Shown piece by piece: positions 8,112 to 11,222 of a DNA stretch of 11,222 nucleotides. The DNA is from Campylobacter concisus (lineage in GTDB: Bacteria > Campylobacterota > Campylobacteria > Campylobacterales > Campylobacteraceae). The notes beneath the pieces are model-generated. The model did not search any database, was not told the origin of the DNA, and saw only the letters and a program-made list of their open reading frames with translations. Numbering within the stretch: position 1 is the first letter of the stretch; each line of letters starts with the position of its first letter. The position numbers and the translations under genes are program-made. Location: assembly GCA_018375265.1 (NCBI GenBank), contig JAHADO010000022.1:1-11222 (forward strand), given 5' to 3'.

Positions 8112-8996
8112 TTATCTCTCGAAAATAAAAATTTTATTCACACCGTCCTCTCTGGATGCGACGTAGAATTTGCCCTCTTTAATAGCGAGCGCATGGGCAT
8201 CGCTCGTACCTTCAAAGCTATAAACCTCCACGATCTTTCTGCTACGTGGATCGAGCTTTAGGATGCTTGAGTATTGCTTTGAGAGCAGATAAACAAACTC
8301 GCCTTGCGCATCCATGCCCGTGACATAGTAGTCATTTATCTCTCTGCCCTCTTTTACGCCAAGACTCTCATCAAAGCTCGGAATAAATTCTGTAGACAAA
8401 AAGTTATCGCTATCACTAAAACTAGCAATACTCCAACTTTGCTTTATGTCATCTGGCACACTTGCTATAAAAAATTCGCCATAGAAGTCAGAGTGATCCC
8501 AAGAGAGAATATACTGCTGTTTTGCACGAACTGTGTAGTATCGGTCCTTAAAATCAAGGCTAAATTTATCATAGCCATCATGCAAATATCTCCACGCCTT
8601 ATTTGCATCATCCTTGCTTTGATCTGGCATAAATTTGAAAAATTCATACGTTTTGTTATAGCTAATCAGCCCGAGAGAACCTTTAAAAAAGCTTGCACCA
8701 ACCGTATCTTCCATCTGTATAATCCAATCAGGCGTGCTTCTTAGATAGCTTTTTATCTGATTTAAATTTTCATCCATAGAGTAAAGCTCAAATTTTAGTG
8801 TGCCGACCAAAAAACTTTTGCTCTCCTTATCATAGTCAAGACCTGTAACTGGATTGCTATTGTTTAGTTTTAGCTCTATTTGTCCAGCTTTTTTTAGTGG
8901 AGTTAGATTTGTAACTGCACCATTTGCTGCATTTAGATCAAATTCTCCACCAAATGCCAAGCAAGTGCAAAGTGCTATTAAATTTAAAATTTTCAT
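8112..8996 (-). CDS. Secreted propeller-like protein, detached DsbI C-terminal domain
   Basis: The 294-residue protein has a Sec signal peptide (MKILNLIALCTCLAFG, probable cleavage after residue 16; no proper lipobox). The mature periplasmic part has no cysteine. It is a paralogue of the truncated protein at 1-842, sharing ISYNKT, KQQYIL-WD, ASVP-D and KEGR-N-YY-TG-D. In C. jejuni and H. pylori DsbI, as I recall, this domain is fused behind the DsbB-like membrane part. Here it is a separate gene nine bases after that part. It is in the same frame, with TAAGGA overlapping the previous stop as its ribosome site. The separate signal peptide argues that it is made as an independent protein and not as a decayed fusion. 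A plausible role is binding or presenting folding substrates to the Dsb machinery (inference). No catalytic residues are evident. Confidence 0.85.
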   Translation of the reverse strand: MKILNLIALCTCLAFGGEFDLNAANGAVTNLTPLKKAGQIELKLNNSNPVTGLDYDKESKSFLVGTLKFELYSMDENLNQIKSYLRSTPDWIIQMEDTVGASFFKGSLGLISYNKTYEFFKFMPDQSKDDANKAWRYLHDGYDKFSLDFKDRYYTVRAKQQYILSWDHSDFYGEFFIASVPDDIKQSWSIASFSDSDNFLSTEFIPSFDESLGVKEGREINDYYVTGMDAQGEFVYLLSKQYSSILKLDPRSRKIVEVYSFEGTSDAHALAIKEGKFYVASREDGVNKIFIFER

Positions 8997-9002
8997 TCCA
9001 TA

Positions 9003-9008
9003 TCCTTA
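9003..9008 (-). promoter_or_regulatory. Ribosome binding site overlapping the dsbB-like stop codon
   Basis: On the minus strand TAAGGA includes the TAA stop of the DsbB-like gene and lies six bases before the propeller ATG. This fixes the propeller start at 8996 and suggests translational coupling of the two genes. Confidence 0.7.
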
Positions 9009-9722
9009 CTTTGGTAAATTTGGTAGTTTTGGATTCCAGCTTTCGCGAAAATCCATCTCATGTTCATTCCAGTGATCAAACTCCCAAAACCATTTAGAAG
9101 GATCAGCGCTCATGCGAGAAGGCGTAGCCGATGCTAGATATGGTGGTGGTCCAGCTGTTATAAAAGCTTGAATGCAGTTAAATGCCATAATGACCACAAA
9201 AACAGCCACAGCTATCTTTCCCAATAAGAAATTTGGTAAAACAACTCCGTATGCGTTTTCTTCGCTATTTTGCATGATCTTACCAACATTTTTACCAAGC
9301 ATCAAAATAACACCTAAAAAGATAATGACACAAAAGTGTACGACAACAACCCAAAACTGCGTATGAGCGCCTAAAATTTCAAGCCCAAAACCTTGCTTTA
9401 TATCAAGATATCCGCCGCCTATGCCATCTAAACTATAGTGTAAAAAGCCATCATATAGCCCAAGGCACGACAAAAAGAGGATTGTGACCAGATACCTAAC
9501 CTTAAAGCCGTAACGTACAACGATAAGCGCCATAAAAGAGATCGCCACCATGCAAAATCTCTCATGCCAACACATGATACAAGGGCTATCGCCCATGCCA
9601 AATCCAAGTATCAGACACGCAATACCAACAGGAAGTGCGATCAAAGCAATAGCAGCAGCTGCAAAGAGGTTGAAAAATCTCTTTTCGTCATCACCCCAGC
9701 ATGCAAATTTTTCATTATTCAT
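9006..9722 (-). CDS. dsbI: DsbB/DsbI-family disulfide-forming membrane protein, without the fused propeller
   Basis: The 238-residue inner-membrane protein has about five hydrophobic segments. Its redox pair is Cys48-Ile-Met-Cys51 in the first periplasmic loop, followed by WHERF, equivalent to the C-x-x-C and conserved Arg of DsbB (PCVLC-x-x-ER). Such proteins reoxidise a periplasmic thiol oxidase and pass electrons to quinone. The loop between the third and fourth segments has no cysteines, so the second pair of E. coli DsbB is absent. The C-terminal tail (after GPPPYLASATP) is hydrophilic, ends PNLPK and should be periplasmic. In C. jejuni DsbI the propeller continues from such a tail; here a TAA ends the protein. 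It follows dba by nine bases with only a weak AGG upstream, consistent with the dba-dsbI translational coupling reported in C. jejuni. Family is firm; the symbol is by synteny. Confidence 0.88.
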   Translation of the reverse strand: MNNEKFACWGDDEKRFFNLFAAAAIALIALPVGIACLILGFGMGDSPCIMCWHERFCMVAISFMALIVVRYGFKVRYLVTILFLSCLGLYDGFLHYSLDGIGGGYLDIKQGFGLEILGAHTQFWVVVVHFCVIIFLGVILMLGKNVGKIMQNSEENAYGVVLPNFLLGKIAVAVFVVIMAFNCIQAFITAGPPPYLASATPSRMSADPSKWFWEFDHWNEHEMDFRESWNPKLPNLPK

Positions 9723-9731
9723 TGCCTGCTG

Positions 9732-9899
9732 CTAAAAATTTCCCATTGGCACAACGGCAAATTTATTTACCCATGCCATCATCACAATAAGCACAACCGT
9801 TCCAGCAATGCCAAACCCCATTACAGCCTGCTTTTTTTCCGGCCTAAACAATAAAAATAGACCAGCGATAAAAAACATCAAAACCATTAAAAATTCCAT
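9732..9899 (-). CDS. dba: Dba-like small membrane protein
   Basis: This 55-residue protein reads MEFLMVLMFFIAG at the start and ends VPMGNF. It has two hydrophobic segments (about 2-18 and 27-44) around a short charged turn, RPEKKQ. It has no cysteine. An AAAGGA ribosome site (9906-9911) lies six bases before the ATG. Its size, hydrophobicity and position directly before a DsbI-type gene match Dba, the small protein encoded upstream of dsbI in C. jejuni. There it is reported to be needed for DsbI production or function. The identification rests on context and general features. At this size I cannot judge sequence similarity from memory with certainty. Confidence 0.8.
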   Translation of the reverse strand: MEFLMVLMFFIAGLFLLFRPEKKQAVMGFGIAGTVVLIVMMAWVNKFAVVPMGNF

Positions 9900-9934
9900 T
9901 TTTTATCCTTTCTATGAAATTTAATATTTATTAA

Positions 9935-9940
9935 AATATA
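9935..9940 (-). promoter_or_regulatory. Possible -10 box for the dba-dsbI-propeller operon
   Basis: On the minus strand TATATT lies 35 bases before the dba start, in AT-rich DNA with no other obvious choice. No convincing -35 or operator is visible. In C. jejuni dba-dsbI is reported to be iron/Fur-controlled, but I see no clear Fur box here. Confidence 0.3.
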
Positions 9941-10176
9941 CTACCTGATTTATAATTTTAATCTTAAAATATATTTTTTTATTATTATAAATATATTTTT
10001 TACTTAATTTTTACAGATATAAAATGTATTTGTCTAAAAAAATTTAGTATATTAATACTAAATTGTACTTTTATATTAATACACCTAATGCGAATTTGAG
10101 TCAGATAGTCTAAAACTATGAAAATTATTGATTTAACAATAGTAAATTTCAATCATTTGCTAGCAAACTTTAGTAT
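9941..10176. other. AT-rich intergenic DNA upstream of dba, no gene seen
   Basis: There is no reading frame with coding character on either strand. The stretch is dominated by A/T runs, with TTAAAATATA occurring twice nearby (about 9931 and 9964). It probably holds the upstream part of the dba promoter region and degraded sequence. Confidence 0.4.
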
Positions 10177-10728
10177 TTAATTGGCAGTAGAAATAATGTT
10201 TAAATTTAACTTATTGATAGCTGGCTTTAGATCAGCGTCAACAAAGACATCTTTTGTAGTTTTGCCTGCGTCCAAAATATTAAAATGGCACATTCGAATA
10301 AAAGGCTTGAGAATATTTATACTTACTTATGGTTAGTGGGTAATTATCAGTGACTAAAAAATTTTAGCAATAGCAAGAATCAAAACTGTTAAAAAATTAT
10401 CTATGATATAATACCCTCCAGTCCACCAAAGTTGAAAAAATACAACACCACTACCACCTACCAACCAATACAGCCACACCTTTACTCAAGAGATAAAAAC
10501 AAGCCTGCCATTTCGCCAGCTGTTGCATCAGTTCTAACACTCGGTGCTTTAAACACACTCTTTTTAACATCAGCGTCACGACCAAGACCAAAGATAGCAT
10601 ACTCCATATCTAGCTTATGCTCTTTTGCGGCTGTCTCGTGCTCTAGCTCTTGTCACCAATACTTATAGCTGTACCACCACCTGCTTTTGTGTTTTTAGTC
10701 ATGCATCTATTATGTCTTTTGTATTAAA
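10177..10728 (-). pseudogene. Decayed phage major capsid gene (SU10/DUF5309-like), in fragments
   Basis: Three minus-strand pieces stand in capsid order. First, about 10656-10728 encodes NTKDIIDA and, after a frameshift, MTKNTKAGGGTAIS. Second, 10485-10652 encodes 56 codons including EHETAAKEHKLDMEYAIFG, then GRDADVKKSVFKAP and TAGEMAGLF. Third, 10177-10326 encodes ILDAGKTTKDVFVDADLKP then AINKLN before a stop. From memory these correspond to the central alpha-helical block (ELxxQxAKKxKELKxDxEYAL), the AGLF/AGLxxWI turn and the WxAGG-x-DxxFVSxxLKxxIN block of SU10-type capsids. The frame is broken by several stops and shifts, and no N-terminal part is recognisable. Plus-strand open frames here are shadows. 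Being phage-derived and degenerate is likely; the exact capsid family is from memory. Confidence 0.6.
10354..10479 (-). other. Small hydrophobic open frame inside the capsid remnant, possibly a membrane-protein fragment
   Basis: From a possible GTG start, 41 codons read VWLYWLVGGSGVVFFQLWW and, further on, YYIIDNFL, ending AKIF before TAG. The stretch is richer in G than its surroundings and has residue patterns faintly like TM2-domain proteins (GG-x-G turn, aromatic-IID near the end). No good ribosome site is visible. It sits between two capsid fragments, so it is either an unrelated remnant or a chance frame. Confidence 0.25.
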
Positions 10729-10739
10729 TTAAAATTTTG

Positions 10740-11222
10740 CGTCATCAAATAGTGCTTTTAGTAAGCTTTTAACCTTATAACATAAATTTACCCTGCCTAT
10801 ATTTTACTATTTAATAAAAACATTTTTATTTAATAATTATAAAGGATCTATACGTATTACATTTTTAACCACACCAGCTAAAAAGTAATAAAGTAAACAT
10901 TAGATAAATAATATATTTCAAATAAAAATTATAAAAATAAGCACTACATAAAAATTAATAAACTAAGAAATTAAATCTTCCATATTCGCTCGCAACTCTC
11001 CATTCAAGAGACTTTTTCATAAAAAATAAACAGATTAAACCAATAAAAATCTATAAAGAATAACGAATGATAAAAAATTTAAAATAATAAGAGAATAAAA
11101 AATTAAAAAAATAAACACCTCAATAACATAAAAACAAATATAAAAAAGTTTACTACACCTAATCAATAAAAACCAATTAAAAACAAATAAGAAAGTAAAA
11201 AACCAATAATTTTATACTTAAG
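10740..11222. other. Extremely AT-rich non-coding tail
   Basis: No reading frame of useful length exists on either strand; the longest suggestive minus-strand stretch encodes only MKKSLEWRVASEYGRFNF (about 10970-11030). The plus strand is dominated by A, especially after 11030, with few G or C bases. It looks like decayed sequence, perhaps continuing the phage remnant next to it. I see no RNA gene, repeat array or attachment site. Confidence 0.5.

Noticed and set aside
8304..8744. Plus-strand open frame of 146 codons
   Set aside because: It lies wholly antisense to the well-supported propeller gene and has no ribosome site or recognisable domains.
9900..9970. Fur box upstream of dba, expected from C. 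jejuni
   Set aside because: The DNA is AT-rich but no stretch matches GATAATGATAATCATTATC well enough to call.
10407..10412. Perfect TATAAT on the plus strand, suggesting a promoter
   Set aside because: There is no plausible gene downstream on that strand, and the bases fall inside the minus-strand hydrophobic frame; treated as chance in AT-rich DNA.
10411..10428. Sequence ending in CCACCA, resembling a tRNA 3' end or attachment site
   Set aside because: No T-arm, anticodon arm or matching acceptor strand can be folded upstream, and no second copy is seen in the window.
10432..10668. Plus-strand open frame of 78 codons
   Set aside because: Its sequence is low-complexity (Thr/Ser/Gln-rich) and it begins with a poor context; it lies opposite the capsid remnant, whose minus-strand translation is clearly protein-like.

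Overview
The window looks like Campylobacter chromosome, probably one of the anaerobic, respiration-rich species such as C. concisus, C. showae or C. rectus. The evidence is the low GC content, the frequent AAATTT codon context, AAGGA-type ribosome sites, TATAAT-like -10 boxes without a clear -35, and the Dba/DsbI-type gene pair known from C. jejuni. The species is inference.

Bases 1-5263 (+ strand) are one operon for a periplasmic molybdenum respiratory enzyme. It begins with a Cys-free propeller-like protein that is cut by the window's left edge. Then come a Tat-exported Mo-bis-PGD catalytic subunit of the DmsA/PsrA superfamily, a four-cluster 4Fe-4S subunit, a TorD/DmsD-type chaperone and an NrfD/DmsC-type membrane quinol subunit. 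Electrons would run from menaquinol through the membrane subunit and the Fe-S subunit to the Mo site. The terminal acceptor cannot be read from the sequence. A GC-rich hairpin with a T run closes the operon.

Bases 5264-8110 hold a single transcription unit: a promoter, a 902-residue superfamily 1 helicase with a large unrecognised N-terminal half, and a terminator shared with the converging operon. Its composition and coding style differ from the flanking operons, which suggests an acquired accessory gene. Its Walker A motif has Lys where Ser/Thr is expected.

Bases 8112-9899 (- strand) are a dba - dsbB/dsbI - propeller operon. In the C. jejuni and H. pylori DsbI proteins the DsbB-like membrane part and the propeller are one polypeptide. 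Here they are separate genes, in the same reading frame, divided by one TAA codon and three codons. The propeller encoded here is a paralogue of the one at the left edge, so the window is bracketed by two propeller genes pointing at each other.

Bases 9900-11222 contain no intact gene. On the minus strand between about 10177 and 10728 there are frameshifted remnants that I read as an SU10/DUF5309-type phage major capsid gene, interrupted by a small hydrophobic open frame. The rest is extremely AT-rich sequence with no coding signal.
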